Source of the DNA: Forficula auricularia
Taxonomy: Eukaryota > Arthropoda > Insecta > Dermaptera > Forficulidae
DNA: 64,000 nucleotides
Reading direction: 5' to 3'
Assembly (NCBI GenBank): GCA_024734495.1
Contig: JALMQS010000061.1
Location: 8,412,286-8,476,285 of the forward strand
The notes under the pieces were generated by a model that did not search any database, was not told the origin of the DNA, and worked only from the letters and a program-made list of their open reading frames with translations. Within the stretch, counting starts at the first letter, position 1. Each line of letters begins with the position of its first letter. This document shows, in pieces, positions 44,340-54,844 of this stretch. The translations under genes were made by a program, and so were the position numbers.

Positions 44340-45445
44340 TATCCATAGATTTACACGGTTCCGCTTTTGCACGGTTTTTAATATGACCCCCTATCCCCTG
44401 ACACGCTTTCAGTTTGAACGGTGCTAATATGGCTACATTTTGACTGTTTACGCTGTGGAGTCATGCACTCATTTTCCAAACTTCAATCGCAAAGTGTACA
44501 CTGTACATATGACAAGTGTAGCCAAATAAGGGGTTTTTAATTTTATCATATAATGCTAAAATTCAACAATTTTCAACCCCTCCCCACAGAGATTTCAATG
44601 ATGCACTCTCTTAACTCCCCACCCCCACCCCGCGGGCACCCCTGCTTTCTGTGTCATCTTTATTTGAATTACATTAATTAAATTGTTTATGGGAGCCGGG
44701 TTGGCTCAGTCGGATAACGCACTGGCCTCGCTTCGGCATCGATCGATTATGACGATGTTGGAGTGGGAGGCCGGGGTTCGATCCTGGCTGGCAAATAAAA
44801 ATTTCTACCTCCTCAAAAACTCGGCTCCCCCACTAACCCTACTAACACTTTACTTATGTGCTGTCTAAATGGGCTTTGTTCCCGGTGACATTAAATAAAT
44901 AAATAAAAAATAATAAAAAAAAATTGTTTATATTTTAAAGAAAAATAACATTTTCGAAATTCCCTACATTTTACAAAATGTCAATTTAGTTTTTTTTTAA
45001 TTTTGCACATTTTACGTGGTTTTATCATCACTCTTAGGGGGGGGGGGTATGGGAGAATTCAAGTGTCATATTAATATATGTTATTAATACATTTTTGTTT
45101 CTTGGTTAATTTACGTTTATATTTTAGTTTTTATGAATAAAATGAATTTTAAAGTTGAAAAAAACATTTATGTATGAATATGTAGTTACATATTATTTAT
45201 TCATTATTATTAATATATATTTAGTAGAAAAATCTCCATTTTTTCATTAAAATCTTTGCCTCAATTTACTCGGTTACTATGAACATATCTCCACACATTT
45301 TCTCTATATCCTTTGTTTCAATTTACACGGTTTTGAATTTAGTTGAACCTAACAACCATTTTTATATGCATCCTGTGTCTCGTTTTGCATGGTCTTGAAT
45401 TACACGATTTCTCCTGGAACGTATAAATCGAGGGATGGGGGTATA
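44340..45445. mobile_element. Possible Tigger-like element hosting a SINE
   Basis: The left part has CATAGATTTACACGGTTCCG and the right part, complemented, CTCGATTTATACGTTCC. Both hold further TTACACGG/TTGCACGG blocks on matching strands. The pairing is imperfect and no target duplication is defined. SINE S2 is inserted within it. Confidence 0.3.
44691..44920 (+). mobile_element. tRNA-derived SINE, family S2
   Basis: The head GGAGCCGGGTTGGCTCAGTC...ATAACGCACTGGCC is an A-box-containing tRNA-like start, and the B box is GGTTCGATCC (44776-44785). The tail is (TAAA)n. AAATTGTTTAT at 44680-44690 and 44921-44931 is a perfect 11-bp target duplication. The plus-strand frame 44683-44868 runs through it and is not a gene. 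An insertion in the anticodon region makes it a SINE rather than a tRNA gene. Confidence 0.9.
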
Positions 45446-46287
45446 GGCGAAAGGGATAACTTTGAATTGAAAATTATTTTTCTCCACGCTTGGAACATCA
45501 TTTCTAAACATGATAAACAAAACAAAAATTGAAAGTTTTCGAGTGAATTCAATACCCCCCTCCCCCCAGCAGACAAATTCTGTTGAGTGTACTGAAAGAG
45601 GTTTTCAATGAGAGTTGATCGTGAAATGGACTATAATACATTTCATTTCATTTTATTACATTTTACTATTTGTTTCCTTGAGAAAATTTTTTACTTTAGG
45701 TCATTAAAACTCTCTGACAATAAAAGATACTTAGGTTTTAATTCAAATTTAAAAGATTCGCATTGAAATTTTTTTATTTTAAAAGCATAGGAGCTTTGAA
45801 ATTAATACTTTTTCCTTCACATTATTGCTTTTTGCAGGATTTACTACAGTTACACATAGTTTTTTTTTTCAAAAAATAAAAATGTTCCATGATCACATTT
45901 TATTATATCATATTTACAGATTAAACAATTGATAAACGTGTTTTTGTTGTTACTTGATCGTACAAGTATTATTCATTATATAATACTTTCTAAAAGACTA
46001 GACTCCTGGTACAACCCGCATTTAAGCTGCTTGACCCATATATTTATTAAGATTTAAAAAAACTATTCTGGCCCTGATTCTATTTCCAAATCGAAAAAAG
46101 GATTAGATGTTAGACTTTTAGCTTAAGAGTTTCGGTTCAAAATGCAGATAATCAGAAACAATCGAATAGTTATATGGAAGCTAGCAAATGGTTTAAGTAA
46201 TGAGCCGAAATTCATTCATTATTGGTTCATAAAATTCTCTGGAAATGATCGTACTAGAAATTTGAAATTTTGCAGGAAGGCTTATTT
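45446..46287. other. AT-rich non-coding sequence
   Basis: Nothing recognised beyond C-runs at 45545-45560. The frame at 46142-46339 crosses a hAT end. Confidence 0.4.
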
Positions 46288-46952
46288 CAGGGCTGTCCAA
46301 CTCGCGGCCCAGCAGAGCAATAAATGTGCCCCAACATAAAATCAAAAACTTAAAACATTAAGATTTATTTATGTATAATACTTACTAGAAAATGTATCTG
46401 ATAGAATTTTCCCTGAAAAATTTTTTTCTATAAAAAAATCAATTTGAAAATCTACTGAAAAATAAAAGTGCTAATATTAAATTTCGAACCTGGAACTAGA
46501 TTTCAAAATTTCCGGAAAAATAATTGCCATTTTGGCCTATTTTTAACTTCATTTTCATTAGATATAATTTTTTTACCTGCTTTCTGATTGAATCTTTCAA
46601 GAATAAAATTTAACAAAGTAAAATTAGAAACTCACTAAGAGGTAAAAAAAAATAAAGTTCATATTTTTTAACTACCAATATTCATCTTATATTTACATTT
46701 TCAAAAATATTTATTATTTCAGTAATTAAAACTTTTTGATATTTCATCATTAAGATTTAAAACAAAAATTTTGAACAAATGGAAATCAAAGTTATTAAAC
46801 TATGCCATTTTTGATTCTTTTTCTTGGTAGATATCATTTTAGTACGAGTATATTATTAACTAGCTATTTTCATTAGTAAAATCGGTAGAATTAGTATATT
46901 TTATCTTTTTTTCTTCAAATTTGGTCCTGTAAGCCAAAAGGTTGGACTAGAC
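46288..46952 (+). mobile_element. hAT family (CAGGGCTGTCC), copy 3
   Basis: The left end CAGGGCTGTCCAACTCGCGG and the right end AAAAGGTTGGAC are inverted, with the shared internal ATATTTATTATTTCAGTAAT block. Length about 665 bp, no transposase. Confidence 0.7.
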
Positions 46953-47082
46953 TAGAGCATAGATACTCGCTAAGTTTTTTAAAAATTTTAATTTTAAAGG
47001 GATAAATCAAAAGAATAAAACTAAAAACACGGATTCATTTCAAGATATCATGCCATATTATACCACAAAGGCATATAATATA

Positions 47083-47353
47083 AAGATAAAAGTAAATAAA
47101 TATTATATGAAATATTCATTTACTATGAGTTAAGATTTCTAGTAAAACTTCTGTATTTTCCTGAATATGGGCCTACAGCCCGATATATATATATTGAAAA
47201 AATTTACCTGTTTTATTTTTTTAATTTTTAATGTGAAACAAGTGACCTAGAAATCTAAACTCATAGTAAATGAATATTTCATATAATATTTATTTACTTT
47301 TATCTTTATTAAAGATATTTCACCTTGCACCAACACCACAATCTATTAATTAT
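47083..47353 (+). mobile_element. Fold-back family 7, 12-bp target duplication
   Basis: The arms carry AAAGATAAAAGTAAATAAAT and its complement (47083-47145 and 47245-47325). The tail TTTCACCTTGCACCAACACC follows on the right. GCATATAATATA (47071-47082) and GCATATAACATA (47354-47365) are a 12-bp target duplication with one mismatch. A degraded hammerhead-like core lies at 47161-47185: CTGAATA, T, GGGC..GCCC stem, GATA. A second copy starts at 63930. Confidence 0.8.
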
Positions 47354-47369
47354 GCATATAACATATATT

Positions 47370-48015
47370 ATATATAATTTATTGTCTGTCAATTAGTTAT
47401 TAAAGACCCTTCTTTCAGATTATCGAATAAAAAAACAATTAAAAGTATTGAAAATGTGCATATTTATATGAAAGCGAATGATATTATTTATTATAATATA
47501 ATCTTGAATTCTGTGATGTAGGTAGGTATATATATATTCTCCTCTAAGATACCCTGTCTCCTTTTGCTTTGCTATTAATTAATATGTATTGCTTGGAAGG
47601 CAAATGTAAATTTCGGTGGCTTCAATAGTGGCTGGTGTCTGTTGGCTTCATGCGGTTGGTCTATGTTAGAGGCACGAGCACGTCAATCCCCAAACCTCTT
47701 ATTACCTTAAGGGATTTTATGCGAATAATTATTGAATAATTAAATATTGTTATTAATTTATTTATAATATTCATGGCGATGCAAGCAAAGTTATTTTCTT
47801 TCAGAAATTAGATATATTATATAATAATTGTATATAGGTAGTTATTAAAAAGAAAAGACAAAATTTTATCATTCATAAAAATATATTCAACAAACAAAAA
47901 AAATATGCCTTGAATTCATATTCGTTTTTAGTTTATATATATTTATTTTTTATCAACTATACAAATATATGTATATACCTTCGAGGCTATATTTTTCTCT
48001 AACCAAAAAATAAAG
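47370..48015. other. AT-rich non-coding sequence
   Basis: A base-balanced patch at 47595-47715; no gene recognised. Confidence 0.35.
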
Positions 48016-48027
48016 ATATACATTATA

Positions 48028-48240
48028 GTTAATAGAGTAAAGGGTGTGTAGTTTCACAGTGAATGAAATGAAACTCAAAGAGGTTTATACAAACTCAATA
48101 TATTTCGGATTATTAGTCCATCATCAGGAGTTTGCAGTTAAAAACAGGTGGTTTGTATATAAACTGGAAACTACACACCCTTTACTCTATTAACTAACAT
48201 CATGTTTCACCTAAAACCTACACCACTTTCCATAAGTAAA
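48028..48240 (+). mobile_element. Fold-back family 2, 12-bp target duplication
   Basis: The arms have GAGTAAAGGGTGTGTAGTTT and its complement. The tail (AACCTACACCACTTTCCATA) is on the right. ATATACATTATA at 48016-48027 and 48241-48252 is a perfect 12-bp target duplication. It contains the best hammerhead-like module of the window on the minus strand (48090-48134). Confidence 0.88.
48090..48134 (-). ncRNA. Hammerhead-like module, family 2 (best candidate)
   Basis: Minus strand order: CAAACTC (stem I, 48134-48128), CTGATGA (48127-48121), T, GGA-loop-TCC stem II, GAAA (48106-48103), TATATT, GAGTTTG (stem I partner, 48096-48090). Stem I is a perfect seven-pair helix directly flanking the core. 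The ATATAT after GAA is self-complementary and could form stem III between two molecules, leaving ATT as the NUH cleavage triplet. It differs from the canonical core by one extra U before stem II, and stem II has only three pairs. Confidence 0.55.
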
Positions 48241-48260
48241 ATATACATTATACATATATA

Positions 48261-48850
48261 GGCTTACCATAAGTCTTGGTTTGACCGGGACTGTCCCACT
48301 TGAAGGCATGGTTCAGGTGTCCCGGTCAGTTTGTCATTTTGTTCCAATTTTTGGAAAAAATTATTAATTGCTGCCACGACAAACTTAATTGTGAACTAAA
48401 TTTTAGTGAATTTCTCGACGCAATTAAAAATACAAAGAAAAAGTAAAAACTTTGTCAAGACTCGGTACGCTTGCTAGTTAGAGCCGCAACAAGTAAGTAA
48501 TTTCTTTTATACATTTTTGTCCGAATTTTAACGAAGTCCAATTGAATATTCTCTCTCTATATAACGAGTATCTTTTTGGTCCGAGTGCAAAAAGCCATTC
48601 CTAAAATAATAGAAATTAAGAAATTGATCTTTAATATTCTGAAACAGGTCTAGTCTTGTAAGTGGATGCTACTTACAAGTCTAGACCAGTATCAGGCATC
48701 CTTGCGATACACCTTAGTTCTAAAGAAAGAGAGATCATTCTATACGATCTCTTTATATTTATTTTCATCGACCAGATTCTAATGAAAGAATCGCTCACCC
48801 CCGCATTAAAATATAAAAAAGTGAAAACTTTTTCCAAGACTCGATTATTT
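48261..48850 (+). repeat. Dispersed element beginning GGCTTACCATA, copy 2
   Basis: Homologous to 27970-28600. It has an extra inverted stretch near 48650-48690 (GTCTAGTCTTGTAAG and CTTACAAGTCTAGAC), a local hairpin. The same internal duplicated AAAACTTT...AAGACTCG block occurs at 48450 and 48825. Frames on both strands (48662-48877) lie within it. Confidence 0.6.
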
Positions 48851-48852
48851 TT

Positions 48853-49217
48853 CAAATTGCGATTGCAGCTCTCCTAAATCAGAGTAGAGAGACGTGTCTT
48901 TTTGCAGCATTTTTAATGCTCTTTTCTTTGATACACAACACAATAGGAGTCAATATGAAAAAAAAATCAAGTTTGAAATATTTTTTTTCTTTTACCATAC
49001 TACGTGTATCAGTTTATAAACATATAAGGATTGTTTTAAAAATTTTGAATTTTTTCGAATAAGCGCATTTTAAAAAATCCAAAATCAAAATTTTAATTTC
49101 AAATTTAATTGATTTTTTCATATTCACCTACTGTGTTGTATATCAAAGAAAAGAGCATTAAAAATGCTACAAGCAGACACCTCTTCTATCTTAATTTGGA
49201 TAGCTGCAATCGCAATG
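48853..49217. mobile_element. Fold-back MITE with about 140-bp arms
   Basis: The left arm (ATTGCGATTGCAGCT, GCATTTTTAATGCTC, TTTTCTTTGATACACAACAC) is mirrored by the right arm (49080-49217). No hammerhead-like core and no clear target duplication, so it may be an unrelated MITE. Confidence 0.7.
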
Positions 49218-49269
49218 CAATCATCATGCGATTTTTGACACTTTTTGAGAATTTTAAGTTTCTAAACAG

Positions 49270-50200
49270 GTTGATATATATATAATATTTTATATTTTTC
49301 TTAATCAATATAGAAGGCGCCCATGTACCCATGTATTCATTGTTGGTCAGGTTTAGTCACTGTGTTGAATTGAGACGGGTGACCCAATAACTAAATATTA
49401 GAGAGCATGGTTCCATGTTAGTCCGGAACTAGTTAAGTTAATAACTTGAAATTTGGTATGAAGGTTTTAAGATGTGAATACTTGATCAAAAAATTCTTTA
49501 AAATATCAAATTTTAAAGAGATGAAATAAGAAAAAACTTCTAAAATCACATTTTCAGTCTGTTTCATCACAATTTATCCGGAATCACCTAGGGCTAAAAA
49601 CTTGAAATTTTTTACTTGTCTATTTTTTTTTTTTATAGTATATTTTGTTTATTGGGCCTCCGAGGAGTGGGCCGCCTCTTACAAAGATAAAGTTCATTAC
49701 ACAAACTTCACACTTTCAGCTTCAGAACAAGTAAATTCAGATTCAGAGCGGTTGGATGAGAGAGCCAGGATTAATCCTGACTCACATTTCACATTTCTTT
49801 TTTTTTTTTGTATTTACAATTAATAATCATACGCCACCCGCTCTATATGTTCTTCTGCTGAAAGTGTAAAAATTAAGGAGAGATCCCCTCATCGCCCTAT
49901 ATGTCAAATTGTTTATTGTTTTTTGGGATGTACCCAGGGCGATGAGGGATCCCACCGCTTTATGCCACCGCACTCCCTTCCACGAGAGTGTGATGGCCTC
50001 GACCCTGACCGAGCCCGCCCCGACGCCAAATCGCTCCGCAATATTGTCCACCAGACTTACTTAGTAAAATTGAATAAATCACAAAATTATTCTGTAATGG
50101 TAACTTTTTTGTTGTTTTTACCAATAATAACAATATTTTAAAATTCAAATGGAATTTTAGTTTCTCTCTTTAAATAAGTAAAATAAACTGAAAAATATTT
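49270..50200. other. Mixed sequence with a GC-rich block
   Basis: 49320-49600 is a base-balanced stretch of unknown origin. 49888-49956 is a hairpin (GATCCCCTCATCGCCCT and its near complement) adjoining a GC-rich stretch to 50045. The minus-strand frame 50051-49827 (74 codons) spans this block. It has no recognisable domain and its reading follows the hairpin, so I do not call it a gene. Confidence 0.35.
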
Positions 50201-51055
50201 TGTTTTCGCGGCTCCTCCCAAGACTGGCGCCCGGGGGCGAATATATCTAAATAATTCAGATATGAGGGCTCTGTTGTCGAGTCATTCTTTTTTTATTTTC
50301 ATCTGTATTGCATTTGTTCTGATTACATTAATAGTTAAATAACTAATAACTAATATTTCCAGTTCTATTTTCTTCATTCGGTAATCATAATGAAACTTAA
50401 AGTGAGACTACTCTCTTCTTAATCTTACAAGTTCAGAGAAATATTTAATAAGTTAAATATTCTTTTGACAAAAGTTGTCTTTTTGTTAAAAAAAATGTTT
50501 TTCTTATTAAAATAAATAAAAATAAAATAAAATAACTCGTTTACTTCATTGATCGAAGTCTCTTTTTAACAATTCTTATATTTAGGTAGATTTTTTTTTG
50601 GAAAAAGAACTAAGAAAAATCTATGATATATTTTTTATTTAATATGAAATAATTAATCTGAAAATGAAAATGCTTGTAAAAAGTACTTAGACTAGGAGAA
50701 GCAAGATTATAATAGCACTTAAACATGATATAAAAATGTCATCGCAGCTACTTCGTTCACAAGAAAGTCAAATTGAACTTGTTAAGCTCTCTTTATGTAG
50801 GACTTAAGCTTAGGTAATCCCAATCGAAAGCTTTATTTATAAGATGGCCATAGTTTTACAACAAGTCGGAATCTTGCTTGAATATGAAATTATTAAAGAG
50901 ATGTAGATAATTCCAATGATTTGAAAAAGATTAATTTCGAAAACAAAACTAATTAAAAAAATAAACTTATATGCCCATCCAAATGACTTCATCAGACATC
51001 TGTCCTCACTCTTATATTTAATAAAATAATTTATGATCATTTACGAAAGAAATTA
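50201..51055. other. AT-rich non-coding sequence
   Basis: Nothing recognised apart from a GGCGCCCGGGGGCG patch at 50225-50240. Confidence 0.4.
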
Positions 51056-51056
51056 T

Positions 51057-51457
51057 ATGTGATTGAGTCAGAGAAAAGGGCCCTTATCTTCACCTACCAG
51101 TTTTTTCAGAAATGGCAAAAATATGAGTTAAATGTGGGTATAATTTTTGATTACATATTTGAATTGAATTTTGTCTAGGTACATATTTTCATTCGGAATA
51201 GAATAATAGCGAGGGTAAAATTGGAAGAAATGCCCTATTTTTGTCTGCTTAAAAATTGTCAAAATTTAAACGTCATAGCTACATGTTTTTTACTTATTAA
51301 TCATAAAATATTCAAAAATTCATAACAGTCAATTTTTGGAATTTTTGAGCAGGACAAAAAGCGTTTTGTTCAGTTGTTTCTCTAGAAACAGGAGATGCCA
51401 TTAGCTCGATTTTGACCAGGTGAAGATAAGGGCCATTTCCCTGACACCATCACATAT
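51057..51457. mobile_element. MITE with about 38-bp inverted ends
   Basis: The left end ATGTGATTGAGTCAGAGAAA plus GGGCCCTTATCTTCACCT is mirrored on the right (complement ATGTGATGGTGTCAGGGAAA, GGCCCTTATCTTCACCT). Not matched elsewhere in the window. Confidence 0.7.
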
Positions 51458-52515
51458 ATGTGTGGGTGATATAATATGACATGATATCATGAAATACTAT
51501 GATCTGGTCGCCATTTATCCTCATGCTGCATAGCTGGCAGATTAAATATTTCTATTTAATTTCTCTTTTTAATAAGTATTTTTATTTTTAATTAAACTAA
51601 TCTAATGAAATTCTAATAAAATAATTAATTGCTATGAAAAATGTAAAGTGCATGAAAATAAAAAATAATAAAATGAATAAAATCGAATTCGTGAGACAAA
51701 TCCGAAAGTAAACTTGCCGCACACATATTTGTTTTTCAATTGTACATAAAAAATTTATTAAAAACGTCCATGCCGAAGGGTTTAATGATATTTTAATACT
51801 TTAATCCAAACTTAATTAAATCTATAAGCAACTTCAATTTTAATATAAAATTTCATTAAAAAAAACCTTGTTTGCCTTTATATTTATATTATAATATAAA
51901 TACTATACTGGATCAAATAATTTTATACTATTAGTATAGCAATATTTGAAATATTTTTCACTTCACTGATATGTTATTTCATATTCAAAATCACATCAAT
52001 TAATTTGAAACTTTATCTACAAAAAAAGAATTTTATAATGTATTTTATATATTTATAAAAACTCCAATATTAAAATTAAAATTATTCAAGTTGTTTTTTC
52101 CATCACATCCATCCACCCAAGATCATTATAAAAAGATTTTAATTAACATATTTTTTTTTGTTTTACTAAATTCATTTGATTTTAGGCATAATATATTTTA
52201 GTAATGAATTTAAAACGAACTGTTTTTTCATTTATTCTTTTAAAATGTCCTCAATTATTTTCAATGGAAACAAAAAATATAAATGTATATTTTTCACCAA
52301 AGGTGTTTTTTATAGGATTTAACAAAGAAATTTTCAATATAAATAATAATGATTTATTTAAAATTTTAATCAAAATGCATGGATATTTTATGAATATGAT
52401 ACAATATTATTATATTAAAATCTTGAATGAACATATAGCTATAAAAGAAAAAAACAATTTATATTTAGTAAATACATAGTTTATTTTAAAATATTTTTAT
52501 TATTTAATATTTTTT
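51458..52515. other. Very AT-rich non-coding sequence
   Basis: The 91-codon frame at 52204-52479 is almost pure A/T codons (Asn, Ile, Lys, Phe) without a domain and is likely fortuitous. Confidence 0.4.
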
Positions 52516-52529
52516 AGTAAATATTTTGA

Positions 52530-52767
52530 CACAGGAATTATTTAACGGATTATAGTGGTGTTTCACAAAGTGGAAATAAAATTAAAAAAAAAATTTAAAT
52601 CTTTTAAATTATTTTGGAGATTTTTCATAAATAAAAAAAAAATCTCCAAAAATAATTTAAAAGATTTTTTAATTTTATTTTCACTTTGTAAAACACCACT
52701 ATAATCCGTTTAATAATTCCTGTGTTTAATATGTTTCACTATAAACCAATCGCTTTCCTAAACTTTA
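52530..52767 (+). mobile_element. Fold-back family 3, copy 1, 12-bp target duplication
   Basis: The arms begin ACACAGGAATTATTTAACGG and TTATAGTGGTGTTTCACAAA with complements on the right. The tail (complement TTTAGGAAAGCGATTGG plus TTTATAGTGAAACAT) is on the right. TAAATATTTTGA at 52518-52529 and 52768-52779 is a perfect 12-bp target duplication. The hammerhead-like core is deleted in this copy; the arms meet at a short A-rich loop. Confidence 0.85.
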
Positions 52768-53137
52768 TAAATATTTTGAGCTCATTTTATTTTGAAATCA
52801 AATAATCTAAATTTCTACCCGATTAATTTAGGTATAATTTATAAAAACTAATAGTATTAATAATTCTTAATTTATTAACTGATATAAGATCAATTTTTAG
52901 GGTCTAAAATATTTATTAAATAATTGATACTTAATTTTTCACATTTTTGTTCATACTCAAGCAATTAAATGTAATAACTTTCGAGTCCGACATATTTCCG
53001 ACTATTTATTTAAACTCTATTATGACAAAACCGTTTGATGAATGTGAAATGATTGTATTTTTTCAGTCAAACTGTTCTATTTCTTTGAGTTTAGCTTACA
53101 AGTAACAGATCGTTAGATATGTATACAAGAGTCTAAT

Positions 53138-53436
53138 AAAGTTTAGGGAAAGCGGTGTTGGTTTATAGTGAAACATATTAAATCACATTTAACGGCTATA
53201 GTGGTGTTTCACAAAGAGGAAATAAAATTAAAAAATCAAAAATATTTTGGAGATTTTTCTTATTCTATACATGTTCTGCTATTTCATCAGATGGGTTAAC
53301 CTCCTGATGAAGGGTTCATAGCCCGAAATATGTATAGAGATAAATAAAATCTCCAAAATAATTTAAAAGATTTTTTAATTTTTTTAATTTTATTTACTCT
53401 TTGTGAAACACCACTATAACCTGTTAAATAATAATT
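53138..53436 (-). mobile_element. Fold-back family 3, copy 2, with core, 12-bp target duplication
   Basis: The tail is on the left (TTTAGGGAAAGCGGTGTTGG), so the orientation is opposite to copy 1. CAAGAGTCTAAT at 53126-53137 and 53437-53448 is a perfect 12-bp target duplication. The core in the right arm is CTGATGA (53304-53310), A, GGG..CCC stem II, GAAA (53325-53328). The left arm has CTGATGA on the minus strand (53290-53284) with a decayed remainder. ATGTATAGA next to GAAA is complementary to TCTATACAT at the left, part of the arms. Confidence 0.85.
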
Positions 53437-53581
53437 CAAGAGTCTAATGTTAGACCCAAAGTTGGACTCAATCTGTCGGCCATCTTGAGATTTTTGACCA
53501 CATTTACAAAATGTCCTCAAATCGGTTGTATTAATTTCAGTTTTATTTTATTATACATGCTGAACGGAAATTTCTTTTTCA

Positions 53582-53688
53582 ATAATAAAGTAAAGGGTGT
53601 GGTTTTCACTGTGAAACTACATACCCTTTACTTTATTAACTAATATCAAGTGTTTCACCTAAAACCTACACCACTTTCTCTAAGTAAA
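53582..53688 (+). mobile_element. Fold-back family 2, minimal copy, 12-bp target duplication
   Basis: Only 107 bp: shortened arms (AGTAAAGGGTGTGGTTTTCA and complement) meeting almost directly, plus the right tail AACCTACACCACTTTCTCTA. ATTTCTTTTTCA at 53570-53581 and 53689-53700 is a perfect 12-bp duplication. The core is deleted. Confidence 0.85.
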
Positions 53689-53890
53689 ATTTCTTTTTCA
53701 CTCACACATTAAAATATTGCTTCTAAAAAACCTATTTTTGTTATGTCTAACACTCTACTACCATAATATTTTTTCATTTAATTTTTATTCTAACGTGAAT
53801 ATCCTAGTTTGAAGGTAAAACCTTTCAAAAACAGACTGTAGCTATTCATCTTTGATGGAAATTTTAAACTCTCTTACAAACGCAAATGAG

Positions 53891-53905
53891 ACCCCCCCCC
53901 CCCCC
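53891..53905. repeat. Poly-C run
   Basis: About 15 consecutive C on the plus strand. Confidence 0.9.
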
Positions 53906-53944
53906 ATAAAGCTCAATCTTTCCAACCACTTGTGTAAACATTAC

Positions 53945-54480
53945 TTCTTCGATTAATTTAGATTTATGGAGACTTAAAAATTGGGCATTTCGCAACTTGG
54001 TTTATTTTAATGCGGACAAAACACATATTGTTGCCTAATATCTAGGCGCGTCGGTAGAAACCTTCCTGTCATTTTCTTTGAATCGAGGTCAATGAAATTT
54101 TGTGAATAAATATCTATTTCTGCTGGAATTTGACTTTTCTTGAAATGACCGTATTCTGTAGGAAAGCTGCTTTATGTAAACTTGGCTTTCTATTCAAGAC
54201 CAGACGCTTTTTTTATGTCAACTTAACATCTTACTTTATACAAGGGTCAAATTCGCTCTTGTCTTGAATATGGCTGCCATTTATGGAGAGAGGCCTCTCC
54301 CTAGGATTTTCTTGCCATCCTGGTTGCAATTCAGAGGCAATCTATCAGACTAATAAGAGATCCAGCATTAACTGACGCTCTCGATTACCTGGTCCATCCT
54401 AGAACTCTCTCCGCCCTTTCCCTTTTTATAGATAAATACCATAGCATTTGTCTTCATAAAGTCATGAATAAACTAACAAG
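53945..54480 (+). pseudogene. LINE reverse-transcriptase C-terminal region, decayed
   Basis: Matches 61570-62110 in order: NADKTH, a TCTAGGCGCGTCGGTAGAAA block, then LTLYKGQIRSCLEYGCHLWR-like, QSIRLIRDPALTDALDYL and RTLSALSLFIDKYHS. Several frameshifts exist and the C-terminal end is missing; unrelated sequence follows at about 54480. Confidence 0.8.
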
Positions 54481-54515
54481 TGGACATTTTTAAGGTACAT
54501 AAAAATAATATATTA

Positions 54516-54840
54516 TTAGAAGAACACTACAAATTTTTCTTCGGTCCCGATCGGCTCTTGCGCATTGCATCCATCAGAGTCAAAAGACTGTTGGATCATC
54601 CCATATACTTCCGCGAATTGCTTTCGGTTCATCCGGAAGTAATTAGTGAAACCAGAATCAGGAAATTCGGAAGTCATTTTAAATTGCCCATGGGTTTTTC
54701 TTTTAGAAAGCAAGACTTTTTTAGCGGAGTTCAGTTTTCTTTGCTGTCAATGAATGTAGTAAAATCTCTTCAGCAGCCCAATCTGAATCGGATTCAGAGC
54801 TTAATAAAACTTATAAATATAATTTTCTTCCTGAATCATT
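54516..54840 (-). pseudogene. PIF-Harbinger transposase N-terminal fragment
   Basis: The minus-strand frame 54713-54516 encodes FTNYFRMNRKQFAEVYGMIQ and later EPIGTEEKF. This is the YFRMS-x3-F...L and I-x4-EKL pattern at the start of HARBI1-like nucleases. The DDE triad is absent because the frame ends soon after. It is a relic. A Harbinger-type inverted-repeat element with a TAA duplication lies 1.2 kb downstream (55735), and a related autonomous element may have driven it. That link is inference. Confidence 0.65.
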
Positions 54841-54844
54841 CATT

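Noticed and set aside
44691..44790. Functional tRNA gene
   Set aside because: A and B boxes are present, but the anticodon region carries extra sequence, the 3' acceptor part is missing and the unit ends in a (TAAA)n tail with a target duplication.
52204..52479. 91-residue protein
   Set aside because: Codons are almost entirely A/T, typical of chance frames in very AT-rich DNA, and there is no domain or splice context.
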